A stretch of DNA of 58,876 bases, from positions 3,783,625-3,842,500 of the forward strand of contig NW_019091355.1 in the NCBI RefSeq assembly GCF_001949145.1, in the 5' to 3' direction. The position numbers were made by a program, and so were the translations under genes. The notes under the pieces were generated by a model. That model was not told where the DNA came from. It saw only the letters and a program-made list of their open reading frames with translations, and did not search any database. Below, in pieces: positions 1 to 13,200 of this stretch; the stretch's first letter is position 1; every line of letters starts with the position of its first letter. Origin of the DNA: Acanthaster planci. Its lineage: Eukaryota > Echinodermata > Asteroidea > Valvatida > Acanthasteridae.

Positions 1-3000
1 AGGGTGGGGTGTTTACAAATTTTAAAACAAAAACAGTTCCAGATCTGTTTACAGATTTTCCTAAATGTTTAAGTGGAACCGCTCCTTTGAGGGCTTTGAC
101 ATTTTGATTGAATCAATCTGGAGATCATTTTCAATGTAAACAATGCCTGCTTAATGTAATCTGATTTTCAGAGCACTTTATTGCTCGGTCACATCAAAGG
201 AATACCATGAATTCATCACCCGAACTTTGTGTCAACTACAACATTGTATACAATTTGTGTTTAAAGTTTTCAATGACACCAAGGTAAGGGTGGGACGTTT
301 ACACGTTAATCGGTATAGGAAAGTTTTCTAAATGTTTTCAAATTAAACGTAAATTCCCACCATTACATGTAACCCCACTTTTGATATTTTCATTTTCCCA
401 CATCTGAGGGTATGTATAAAATGATAATCGGGTGCGGACGTTTGATGTCATTCTACGAGGAAACTTCAACTATTTCAGAAGCCAAATTTGCCCCAAATCT
501 GGGATATTGTGTAGTCTCAAAAATGTTTTTATTGTGATTCGCTGTTGTTCCAGCTCACGATGTTAGGGGCCAGCGAGTGCAGTTTTTTTTTTTTCCCAAA
601 CATATTTTCAAAGATTTGGGGCTGGCAATTTGATCAGAAACAACCCCCGAACACAGCATCTTCCTGAAATTCAGCAACTGCACAGCAACTGCACCCTCAT
701 TAGTCAGGAAAGGCGCGGCAAATTCTTAACATTTTTTTAAAAAGTGCACTTAACATCGTGAAGAAGACATGGGCGGTAGAAAGTTTGCACGACACATGTT
801 CCTGCCGCGAGCCCTCTACATGCAAGTTAATTCTCATAAACCTTACGACAATTTAAAGGAAAACTCCTCCCACTCAGTTTAAAAGTGCACTTCCGACCCC
901 AAGCCCGTAGAACTGCAGGTGCTGTTCTCTGTTACTTGGCCTTTTGTCCATCTAGGGAATGCAAAATTATGCAAGCCCTCTTTGACTTTCCAGATGTGTA
1001 ATATACACGTAGGCGTCTACTCACAATGCAAGGAATGGCAGAGGAAAGCAACAATTCTCCCAACTGCGAACTGCATGCGTACAAACAGTCACGCCAAACG
1101 AGAGGAGGAAATAGAACATCAAGGAGGGTTAACAGGCATAATCTTGCTCACAAAGGATTTTTTTTTTTTCATGTGGAATGAAACTTTCACTGTTACCTGG
1201 AGCAAATCAGTACAAAATTGTTTCACATTATGAGGGCATGTGTACATTTGAAAGTGTAATCTGTTATCTGGCCACACTATGAGGTACATGTGATGAGCTC
1301 ATGGTAATTATTTACTGTAATAAATACACTTCAGTTTCCACAGGAAAAAACTAAAACTACGGCAGAGAAAGCGTTACACAGAACCCATTTCGCTGTGTCT
1401 TACGTAAATTTTAACTTTCGTCACTTTTTAAACCAGCGGATTTGTAAAGATACATGTAAACTTCAAGAGTTGATTAACCACTTGCTGCTGGGTGGTTTGA
1501 AAAATGCAGTGCACTCAAACGGGGCCATTTTCAACATTTTCAGTTTTCAAAATTCTTAAAAAATTCATCATTTCAATTAATGGACGTTTACACACACACG
1601 AATGACTGTCTGGTGTCTACTCTAATCTGACGGACAACATCTATTGACGCCCGAGTATTTCAGCCAGGCCTGCAGCCTTGTAAACAGAGCCCAGATTGTG
1701 CGGTGTTATATAACTGTCTGTGTTACGAACCTGGCACAGTGCGCTGCTGACCTCTTTTCAATAGGGGCCAGATTAGCGTGCAGCGGTACTGTGTGGCTCA
1801 TCGCTGCAGTGGTGGAACGCTTTTGTCCCCTGTGGTAATCCGCTCTTTAAATCCCCAAAACCATGGTATACTGTTTCAAAACAAGGCTGGATTATCTCCA
1901 CCACTGAGAGTGAAAAAATGTCGGTAATGCCTAGCAGCCTGTTCTTTGTTCCGAGTACGGTCTTTTGTTGCAAGGCCCAGTTCCCTTTGTCCCATTTCGG
2001 AGACCCCGGCCACACGTATAAAACATACATGTCCGGTAACAAACCCCGGCGGCAAGTGGTTAATCGAGTGCCATACACTGCACAAACACATATCTCAAAC
2101 AGCCATAAAATCTAAGAAATTGCACAGTCCAATGCTTACAGTGCAGCTGCAATGAACTTCTCTCAAGACGGTATTCCTGCAACTTTGTATTCTTTTTTAA
2201 TGTATGAAAACTCTGTTACTTTCCTATTCCTGAAATATTCCCCCAAAACAAAACCGTTCATGTGAAATGAGGAAGCGGCAGGGGGAGGGGGGATTTCGGA
2301 TTTAGCTCCCTGTAACGTACACGTACTGCATGAAGACGGTACACTGCACAGTGTGTGATACGAGTGTTCCTTTTGTAATTGTAATTTTGGTACCGAGTGG
2401 GTGTACTTAATACTTCATTCAAAAATCAACTCGATGCAAAAAAAATGGAATTTTCATGCCTCAAATTTCAGTTGTGTTGTTGCATAGTTATATATCACTT
2501 TATTTGGATAAATAAAAAAAAAATTCATACAGCCGATGGATACGCCCTTTGTGTCAGAATGACATTTAGGGAAAAAAGAATGAAGGAAAAGCTACACTCT
2601 GCAAAGTAAATCTAATACTGTTTTTCCGACAAGTTACTTTAAGTTTGAATTTCTCGGCGAAAAATCGTGGATAAAGGCTTCTTGGCAAAATGTCAGCAGT
2701 GTAATCCAAGCTATATTCCTTGCAACAGAGAGAATTGCAAATTACTCACGCCTGGGAAAAAAAGTCTTCATTGTCAGAGCTGGTGCTTGTTGTGCCAAGA
2801 TGCAAAGTCTTGATGAAGAGACTACCGTACATGTATCTCTTCTTAATTTAAACCTCAAATGACAGCTACGGTACATGTACGTCATTTTTGCATTGATGTC
2901 CATAACAATACAAAGCTGGCCTACAGGGTAAACGTTCCTATCAAGCCTCTGCGTAAGCCCTCTCTCGGGATCATGCCCCAAGGGCAGTTCACCTACATGC

Positions 3001-4132
3001 CCCTGAGGCTTTCGATGCTGAGGTAAGAGAAAGGTCTTATGGCGGGGGTGCCAAGACCTTTTTGCTGAGAGGAAAGAGGCACGTTAGGCAGAAGCTGCTT
3101 GATTGAGTTTCTGGAACAGGGAAGAGGTGCAACCGTGGACCATGTACATGTACATATGTCCAGTAAAAGGCTGGTTTACCAGTGGTTGACCGTGCGATGC
3201 ACCTCGTGCTTGTGAGCTGGTCATTCAAATGCAGCTGACAAATGTGCATACAAGTGTAGCCACAGGGTTATCCTTTTAAAGAACAACACAGGCACGTCGG
3301 CACCGGTGACAAATAAAATCCACCCATAAGTGAAAAGAGGGAAAAACGTTATACATGAAAAATGCATTCAAACCTTTTAACACTGACTTGAACTACCCCT
3401 GTTTTTGCGTTCCACCATGAAAACCTTTTTAACCTCTTCCCTTTTTATCAGGAAAGTTACAAAGTGACTGCTTCACAAGTTCACTGGTACCCGGTCCCCA
3501 TAATTTGGAACCTGTTCCTGACATCAACAGATGGGTACTCAGATGCACGTACAGTACCCTAATCAAACTCAAGCGTGTGACCTACACTACATGTGCATGT
3601 ATGGTCAAATGCCATCATATAAACCTCGTAGTTCTGGCTCCCTGCTGCTGTGTGCAAATTAAGGGACGAACAAAAAACAGTACTGCCGGTACTGTGCGAA
3701 GACTTAATATGGTCCACCAAAGTCACCAGTTGGTTTGGCTTGCCTACTGTATTCCACACGCATTGCAGTGCTGTGGTCAAGACCGTCACAAGGCCAGACA
3801 CAAGAACGATCGCAAGTAAAAGGTGAACAATGACGCAGGAATGCTTTTGTTGTAGTTGGCTGCAATAGCTTGTGACTTGAATTCAGGCTGGACGACTTAT
3901 TTTGATGGTCTTTTTGGAGGTCTCAACAACAACACTGTCATAATGCCAGTGTGGTTCCAACGACTGGCTACCCACAGTTTTTCATCAACTTGCTTTAAGC
4001 TTATCCAGCGTCGGGGCTCTACGCGCTTGCGACAAACTGTCGCAATTTTTCGCGGGCACTGCCCTGCATGGAAATGTGAACAAAACTAACGAGCCTAAGA
4101 TACATGTAGGCCCCATAGGTGGGTCAACTTAC
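1..4132. other. Intron 2 of second PTEN copy; no gene seen
   Basis: By position this is intron 2 of the second copy. I looked on the minus strand for a 45-nt exon 3 (expected RFLxxxH..YxxYNL with a phase 2 start) and did not find one. The content is AT-rich DNA, acatgt words, an 11-bp tandem duplication (cagcaactgca, 672-693), a small hairpin ttgcgaca/tgtcgcaa at about 4027 and repeat copy A. Confidence 0.6.
3755..3925 (+). repeat. Dispersed repeat, copy A
   Basis: Shares the words agacacaaga, gatcgcaagtaa, gcttgtgac and tgaattca in the same order with 57145-57335. Its outer part, gcagtgctgtggtcaagacc, matches gccggtgttgtagtcgagtt there. Both copies are badly diverged. It lies in intron 2 of the second PTEN copy. 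Confidence 0.6.
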
Positions 4133-4217
4133 TTGACAACAGATTCCATGTCGTTCCGGTAGACGCTCTCCAGGCTCTGCGCAGGGAAGCCCATCGCTAT
4201 CACGTTGTTGCAGATAT
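4133..4217 (-). CDS. pten: Second PTEN copy, coding exon 2
   Basis: 85 nt, the same size and phases as exon 2 of the first copy and of human. It encodes [20 protein letters not shown] and ends at NDMESVV plus AA. The acceptor is CAG ending at 4218; the donor is GTAAGT at 4132. The residues matching human Tyr29-Pro30 are Cys-Asn, a notable change in an otherwise very conserved stretch. Confidence 0.95.
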
Positions 4218-7200
4218 CTGATGGCATTTAGGTCAAGGGAAACTGGTGTTTTGATGACCAATTGGGGTAAAAAAAAAAAAATTTAAGCTCCATTCTCTAG
4301 CAGTCGAAAGGGAAACAGACCAAACATGTGTATGTACGGGACACATATATGTACTAATACACACAGGTTATGTAAATGTACATGTACATGTAAATGTGCA
4401 AATTTAACCGAATTTGACATACATGTACATTAAATGGATAGATTCTAAAAATCCTAGAAAGAAAGAAGGCCCTTCATTGAAGGATATATCCGGTATAAAG
4501 TCACAATGCTAAGTACAGGAATACTGTATGTATGATTTGGGTACGGAAAACCTTCATCCTACATGCGCATGTACACATATTTATTACTCATAATATAGGA
4601 TGGACTTATCAATACGGGTGATTCACAATAGTGCGCCTCCAAGAGTTTCCAACACGTGGCCAATCACAACGCGAGAAATTTGTCGACCCTTTCTGAACGA
4701 GCATTGGGTCGACAAATTTCGCACACTGTGATTGGTCAACGCATTGCAAACTCTTGGAGGCGCACTATTGTGAAACCCCGTATAGTGGTTTCTTTAGCAA
4801 GAAGGCAGCATCTGTGGAAGGACTTATTGAAATGACCAGCCTTTGGCAATGTCAATTTCATTGATGCCTGGACGTTGTAACAGATGGAGAAATTGATGGC
4901 CTGTGACAGTTGAACTCTTCAACAATTTTGTGACAACGCCAAGGAAACCTGTCTCCGGAAAGCCGCACCCCGTGTATTTTTATTTCCCATTGTATTCTGT
5001 ATCCTCGAATGGTTACTCTCGTTACCGCCGGGGGTGGCCTGGCATCCTAATTACACGGACTTGCAGTTCTCCCATCCGGTCTTTCTTGACCGAACCAATG
5101 TTTGATCACTGCTCACAATGGGTGCCCGTTTCCATCCCGGGGTGCTCGGAGCTTCCGGGATGAATCAAGAAAAGTCCACAGAGCAGAGGGTCTCCCGTGT
5201 CTCAAGTCACACAACAGGAAAGACTAGAGGTGGTGATTTAATTTCCTGACAACCACAGTTGCCTGAAAGGGAGGGGGGGCTGTGAGACCACACAAACTTT
5301 CAGTAACAGGACACCCTGAAATAGCCCGAGAAATAGCAATCTGACTGAAAGTACCCTAAGGGGAAAACGTGCAATGTTCAAGAATTTCATTAACACTGAA
5401 TTAAAATCTTCCATTGAACCTATATACATTGTAATCTTCCATCTCAACTAGTAAAGTCAATTCCTGAAGTACACTAACTGAAAACTTCTGTATACTGCAC
5501 TGGTGCTGGCGTCCCGACCACTTAACAATGACGAATTCTCCTACACCATACCATACAATAGTTGTTAACATTGGGAATTAGAAATATTTAAAAGTACTGT
5601 ACACTGCATATTACCAACTCTGCTCTCAGGTTAGAAAATAGCCAAATCTACATGTAACTGCTCAATTACACTGTTAATACATAAATATGTATTTGAGAGT
5701 TACCTGTGATATGAAGTCGGTAACCAAAGTGCATATTTGACGTGAAATTATCCAATACCAAACGAATGAGAAATTCATGGGGAAACCATCAGTTCTTCAA
5801 ACAGTTCGCCCTTTTTTCCCCTCGAATACAAGCATTCTGATGGATTCCCTATATCCCCCCCCCCGGGCAACTGTTCTGAAGTTACACGTGCCATTCTGGG
5901 CAGTGGCTGGAGGCTAGGCAGTGGCAGTTTTTTTTCCTTTTTACTATACCCTGCATGTTAGCCTGCACAAGAGCCCCCCCCTCGCAAGCTCATCAGCCTC
6001 TTTCACACACTTAACTAAAATGAGATCGGCCAGCCGCTCACCTGCTAAGAGCGGCGCTCGGCGATGCACTTGTGATCGTGCCTCGATTACTGAAGTGGTA
6101 GGGACACTGCCGAGTAATGCATGGGTTGGGTACAAATTGGGCAATGTGAAACTACCCAAATCCCTCCCCCCACCCACCAAAAAATCCTGCCCAACCTACA
6201 TGTAACACCAGTATCATCAGACCTATCGGTCTACGCTCATTGAAAGGGTTACACAAGTAAATTTCGAGTTCAAATCAACCAGGTCAATGTTTTTATGTAA
6301 TAAATAAACACTGAACAGATTTTTTTTCAGTGTAATGTACACGAGCATGAATCCTGTCATCAGTTTTTTTTTTTGAACTAAACTAAAATAATATTAATAA
6401 CATTCAGGAAACCAAAGAATAGCATCCTACATGCAATATCCTCAATGGAGTTTACAGGATAAACATGAAATTGCGTGTACATGTGCTTCATTCATAATAT
6501 TTTGCGTAGCCAAATCAATGGTTTAGAGAGCTTGTCTTGAATACATACACATGTATAAGTAGAGTACATGTACACGCGTGCATAATTGTGTACATACATA
6601 CATGTACATGTACATGTATGCATACTGGAACATGTGTAAAATAAATACGTGTACATGTCGACCCTCAAATCTGACCCCTGATGGTGTGCGGCCGGAATCT
6701 CTCAACAGGAATATAAACATGCAAAAGGTTTAGAATTTACAAATATCTTTTGTTCAGTTGCTTCTTTAAAAAGTCCTCTCCTAAAAAAGGCCCTTGTAAA
6801 TGATTTCCAAGCATATTAATTTATAGGTACTGAAACTCTGCCTGCCCTGAAAGAGCAAATCATGCCCAAAACATTAACCTGTCAATTCCCAAAATCTCAC
6901 AGACTTCCTGACTTACATGTATATGAAAGGGAAAAATTTAAAAAATTATTTCGTGATCTTGAGGTAAAACAAACTGAAACAAGAGACCAAAACTCCGTGA
7001 TACTGTTTGCAGGGTTTTTAAAAATCGATTGTTAGGCAAAATCAGCATTTCCAAAAAAATCTTCTAAGGTCTAACCTAACCTACATGCACATGGAAGGAA
7101 CTGCACCAGGCCAGCCTGACTTAGTCTAGAATGCATCTGCTGAAGGTACATTTAAAGCTCTGCAATGTTATGCATTCTCATTCTAACCTACCAGTAACGA

Positions 7201-10200
7201 GCAAATGACGAGCAAATAAGCGCACACAAACTAGGTCACCCACCCTGTAGGTACAATGAAGCTGGATGTGAAAAATCGTACATTAACCCTAACCCTCCTC
7301 AATCCTTCACCTGTTGGAGGACCGAGGAGTGTTAGGGTTAAATCCTTTTTTATCCATCTCTAGTTCATTTTTCAACAATTCCATTTGAACACAGAGATAC
7401 AAATCCAACATGAGTGTTTCCTAGAAGTGATTTTGGTTAGAAATACGTGTAATTCTTCCTCAACTGGCAGACTGTGAAACATGTACATGTAGGTGGCCCC
7501 ATGTAAAATCCCCCCGTAAGCAGGCTACGTGAGGGTTCGGGAAGCTCGCCATGTGACCTTTTCTCATCAGGCTCTATTATGGATGCATTCCACATTTTTC
7601 AAACAGCCAAGAATTTCTCATACAGTTCTTGACTCTGCTGACGTGCCCGAAACTCGTTTTTCTCATTCCTGACACCTGCAGAACAATCCCCTCCCCTTCC
7701 GGTCCAATTTAGAAGGAAAAATGTGAACTGTATAGGAGGGAAGTAAATGTAACCACACTGCCTAGGACCAAGTGCCGTTATACTGTTATACATGTACATA
7801 TGTGCACACATACATGCAGTGGGGGGAAAATGCTACAAAATGACTAACAAGCTTTCAAAACCAACCCTTCTTCCTTCCTTCTTTCAAATTCCAGTACTCT
7901 CCAGCATTGGTGCCTTGATACTATCGTACAGTTCATCCAAGCTCTTTAACGGTACCATTTTCAAGGAAACCTGGGGACGACCATTTTTTTTCTTCTTCCT
8001 TCTTCTTCATTAACATCTTTAGTTTCCCTTTCGGGTAATCTGGTTGATTGGGCGTGAAACGAGCAGCGCACAACCCCATTATGAAAGCCTTGTGCCAAGA
8101 CATGTAATGCAAGGTGGCATTCCCAATCAGGCTTTGGTGAATATAATGAAAACGAATGTCTATAAGTCCGCTTCCAATTGTGTATGTACACACTCCAGTA
8201 AGTGGTACAAGGGGCAGGCATGTGGCCTAGCAGTTAGGGTTCGCAGATTCTGCTCATAGGGTCGGGGGGTTTTTGAATCCAGCCGGTGGCAGCATGTTGC
8301 GATCTTGGGCAAGTCACTTTACCCCCGTGGGCCTCTCTCCACCCAGGAGTAAAATGGGTACCAGTGAGAGCAGATTTGGTTTAGCCGTGTGCGCCTGATA
8401 AGGCAGCATCAGCTAGTATGCTCCTCAGGGAGCTGAGATTTCAGTTTCAGAAATGTTCAGTGGTTGTGAGCCCAATGTGCAGGGCTAACTATTATGATGC
8501 GTCTTGAGCACCCAACAGCGTGGATACGTGTGCAATATAAATTGGAATTATCATTATTCTTATGTATACATGCATGGACATGCGCCAATTCTTGATTGTT
8601 TTATTATGCATACATGTACATGTCAATGCACATCTGTATTATTTCTAAAGTTGGCTTGGTGGTACATGTACGTGTACGTTTGCCATGGATACTGCTGAAT
8701 GTAAGACAACTGCTTTACGAAGCAATAGATAATGAAGAGGCATGTTTGTTAAACAAAAAAAAAGACAAAAAGGAAAATGGTCTAAAAAGAACGGAATTGC
8801 TGATAGTTGAGCCATTTTCAGTTGACAGTTTCGGTATCCTTTTCACGCACATGTACATGTAATGTAGGTCCACATTGCAGTTTAACAGCGGATGTTGTAT
8901 CTACTGTGCGGCCACTTGCAACAGTTTAGGACCAAACATACATATAATGCATTTACCATATCAAAGACCAAACTTAAATTGATTAATCGTGGCAACCTGT
9001 GTTTATTTTCAATGCACAATACGAACATCTTGGTTGAACAAATATTTGACCAAATGTTTGACCTCATTTCATGATGACATTTTCACCGTCTTATATTTAG
9101 TGAGCCCTCCTCTGTTTCTGATGGCTTAGACTGACTTTTTACCCATGCTGCACTGCAGACAAAATGTCATACAAGACCTGCCATTGCAAAAAATTCCATC
9201 AAAATGGGCTCATAGCATGACTCTGATGTTATGGACGATTGTAAAGACACGTTATGTAATCACTCAATGAGACAATATACGTATGATGCAGGACCAGTAA
9301 CGCAAATATTAAGGATTTTCCAGGTTGTCCTAAACTTTTGCAAATGATTACAGACAGATGTACATGTAGGAAAAAAAGAAACAACAATGATAGCCCTGGA
9401 ACTGAAACAGGTATGCAGTAAACTGTAGAGTGCTTCGTTGTCTTATGGGTTTGTATATCTAAGGAAAATGAAAATGGTGTCTTTCCAAGAACAAGCATAT
9501 ATGTACCGGTGCATGTAACCACAACTGAAAACAAGAAAAGAAAAAAGAGAATGGAAAAAGAAAACCGAAATCATCTTACATGTCAATGAGTACACAAAGA
9601 AGCATGCTGGGATTAGAGCACATTATGCAAATTCCGTCTGTAAACACATAGCCGTCCACTACATGCAAGTATGGACCTCTGTTTCTGTGAGAATTCAACA
9701 GACTTCACAAAAGCCCATCTCTTCTTGGTTTTACATGCAAGCAACAATTTCCGTGACAGACTCATTATTCGCAGCCGAGTCCTTTGGCGGTTCGCATCTT
9801 CTTACATGCCTTGCATATATTGTCCTTCAGGACAAGAGGCAATCCTTTTTTTTTTTTGGCTCCTTCAAAAAGGACAAATGCATCAGAAAATGTCTCCATG
9901 GGAATATATCAAGGTGCATGGCCGAGCGACGGGGAAGAACTTTCAGATATTTGCGATGGATGCCTTTGTAAAAAAAAAAACCCTCTTCCACGGGCCGTAT
10001 CAATTTGCTTCCACACAGTTCACTGCAATTCAGGTCAGGCAGAATTGTCAAATTCACACGAGAAGAACAGGGTTGTGGAAATTTATACCTTCACTGAGCG
10101 ATTTGCTCTTGGGTAATATCTCTTCCCGTACGAACGAATTTCTCTTCCCTGGGAAACGAACACATTTCCCAGGTGGGTATGCCCCCATCAGGGAAATGTG

Positions 10201-13200
10201 TTCGTTCAACAAAGTGAAAGGGATAACCAATCGTCCAAAATTCCCTATTTTCAACGGCAGGTCCATTGAGACTACTTGGCTTCGATGACAAGGTGTCCGC
10301 TATAAAGTTCATTTCTACCATCCACTGTACTCCGTGTTCACTGAGCTGGCTTAAACTTTTGAGTTCCTCTTATCAGAGCTTTTGATACAAGGGTTGAGAG
10401 TGTATAAAATATACTTCAGCAGTTATTTTGGATATGTTAGAAAGCAGAAGAGCTGCGTCTCAGCCACAGCTTGAAAATGAAACGTCTAAAGAAGATTTCA
10501 TAACAATCCTCAAGATTACGTTTTCCCCCTGAACTGTACACAAACGAGCACCGAGCGGGATTTTTGTTTCAGTAAAGCTGGACAGCCACAAAATTGCACT
10601 TTTTTTTTCTCCTAGTAAAACCTGTCATAAACCACGGGTGAAACACTTCCCATTATTGCAGTACATTTCATGGATAGCTACCGGTAGTCTTGCTCTGCTC
10701 CTATGCAGTGCAGCCAACTGCCACCACACCGTACTCGTACCTACATGTACATTGTAATTTCAATGTACATGTAGACTCAAAATACCTTTTGGGAAGGGAC
10801 ATACATTTTGATCTGTAATTGCTTGACCCAAAAAATTAAACTTCCCTTTCCGATAGGCTATGGCAATGATACGCCAAATATGGATTGACTATGTGTCAAC
10901 TGTATCAAATATGTGCATGTCCCAGTAACTCAATACTCATCACAGCTCTGTGGGCATCCCTGAACACCACAAACGTGTAGAGTACACTCAATTTTGGACG
11001 GCGCGATAAATTGGGCCACGTACACATGTACCGCCTGGCACAGGCAAGAAGTTCCCATCAGGTTTTGTTTCCTCCAACGCTTTTCCTTTTCACCAAGTTG
11101 TATACAATGAAACCAAAGGATTAAAACCAAGGCACTGTCTACTCTATAAACAAAACTTGCTTTTTCCCATTAGGAAATACATGCAGCTGTGCCGGTCTTT
11201 GAGCAGGCCAGGTACATGCACAGTACTTGCTTAAATTCGGTATTGTTACCACAATAAATGCACACCGAGTTACATTCACACAAGTCAATGAATGCATCAT
11301 GTGCTGTACATGTACTGTACCACACCTTAAAACATTGTACATTTATGTCTGAAATAAGTGAAACCAATGAGCCAGTTCTGTATTTAAAAAATATTTAAAA
11401 AAAATAAAATAAAAAAACAAGATCATTCGGGAGCAAAGCATGCTGCGAGTCCGCGCTGATAGGGCAGACGTTGCACCATGTCAGAATGACCTCAGACGGG
11501 CTTCATGCGGGGAATGCGCCGATGGAATACCAAACTAACTCATTTTAAGAATTTTGTAATATGACAATGCAGCTAAAACTGACATGGGCACATCCACTTC
11601 AGACTTTATTCACTTTTAAATAAAAAACAAAAATCTACCACAGCATGCAAAGTCACAGAGGTGAAGTCGTTGGCAGTACATGTAAGTCTGGAAAATTCTG
11701 CAACGCTTTGTGAACAGGTTGAATTACAAAAATCTCAACCGTTCAACCTTGGCAGAGCCTGTTTCCGTCACAGCCTCAATTGCATATTTAAGGACTGCGC
11801 ATTTGGTTACCACATCTGCTCTGATTCTCCAGGTGAAAATTCACCAATTGTGATGTGTACTTAAGCAACTGGAACGTGGGACCAGCTAATAGGTAAATAT
11901 CGGTGAAACAGCACATTACAGTGAGTAGCAGAGTCATGTACACATACGTATGCACACGTAAGCAGCAGTGGTCACTGCCGCAGCAACCTACATGGATGTC
12001 AAGACATGTCAAGACCATCACACACCACGGCGGGGTTCATGATTGGCATGAAAGCAATAGGGGACCTGTGACATCACGCCGCCTGTTTGCGCAGCCAATT
12101 TGCTGAAGTTGAGTACATTTTCAACTCGGGGATGGAGGCAGGAGGGAGAGGAAATCCGTAGCAAAATTGTGTGCCGATGAATTCGCCTTCATTTCTGCGC
12201 GAGGTTCAGATGCACACGTACAACGTACATGTATGTGCAAGCATCAACAGGAGCAGAACATACAGGTGGTTGATGTTTGGCAGTATCTTGCTGTAAAAAC
12301 GGATTAGCCTGCCTGCATACATATGCAATGTACAGTGCACCTGTACCCCCGGTGCATGTGACACTACTATGATTAAACTTGTACGTAATGCACTGTACAC
12401 ACGTAAAATGGTGGACCCCAACATTTTTTAAGTCAATGATACCGTTGGCAAATTCTATCTTGACTTATAAAATTTGGAATGTGGTTACAAGTGCAATCCT
12501 TACTGCTACATGTATTTCCTCTACGCATAAGTACAAATGTACATCTGAGTAATTCTAGATTTCTCGCGAGTTTGTTCTGCCACTCAAGATTGAAGTCTTT
12601 TCCGTACTTCCAACAGCATGTAGTCAAAATGAAGTGTGTCCGACGCTTTTTGGAAGCACGTGCCAGGTCAGCCAATCAGCGCGTTTCTGTGGCAACTCGC
12701 GATTGTGCTTTGCCCCTGAATGACCTTGCTTTTCTGCAATACCGATGTGGCTCATTGGTTCTTATTTCATCATGCATTTTTCAAATTTTTTCATATTCTA
12801 CACGATCGTACGTGATCAAAAATGAGAACGCCCTCTTTAAGAACCTCCTGTGATAAAATGGCATTCTACTATCCAAGCACATGTGTTCAGAATGTCACAC
12901 ATGTAGCGATATTTAGTACAGATGGGATGTGGATTTCTAGAAATGAAAGTGAAGGACAGGGCGGGGACCAAAAAAGGGAACCTGGTTTTCAGGAAATCGA
13001 CAAAGGGAGGAGGAAGTCATGATAAAGATGGTTACATCCTGAATCCTTTCCATAGTCCTAACATGTATAATAGTCACTGACTGCTTGCGTGCCCTGGGTG
13101 TCCCTGTGTTTACACTTGGTGTTCTACACAGAGTGGTTTTTTTTTCCCTTTGACGCCCACGCAGAGACGGTTTCGGGACAAATGAAAAAACCTCGTCTCT

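Noticed and set aside
7283-7341. Telomeric repeat or chromosome end
   Set aside because: Only two ccctaa-type units are present and they belong to a small fold-back element.
9671-10288. Plus-strand open frame of 205 codons
   Set aside because: Composition is like non-coding DNA (runs of Phe and Lys from poly-T/poly-A). It contains a fold-back repeat, shows no domain I recognise and lies inside an intron of the second PTEN copy.
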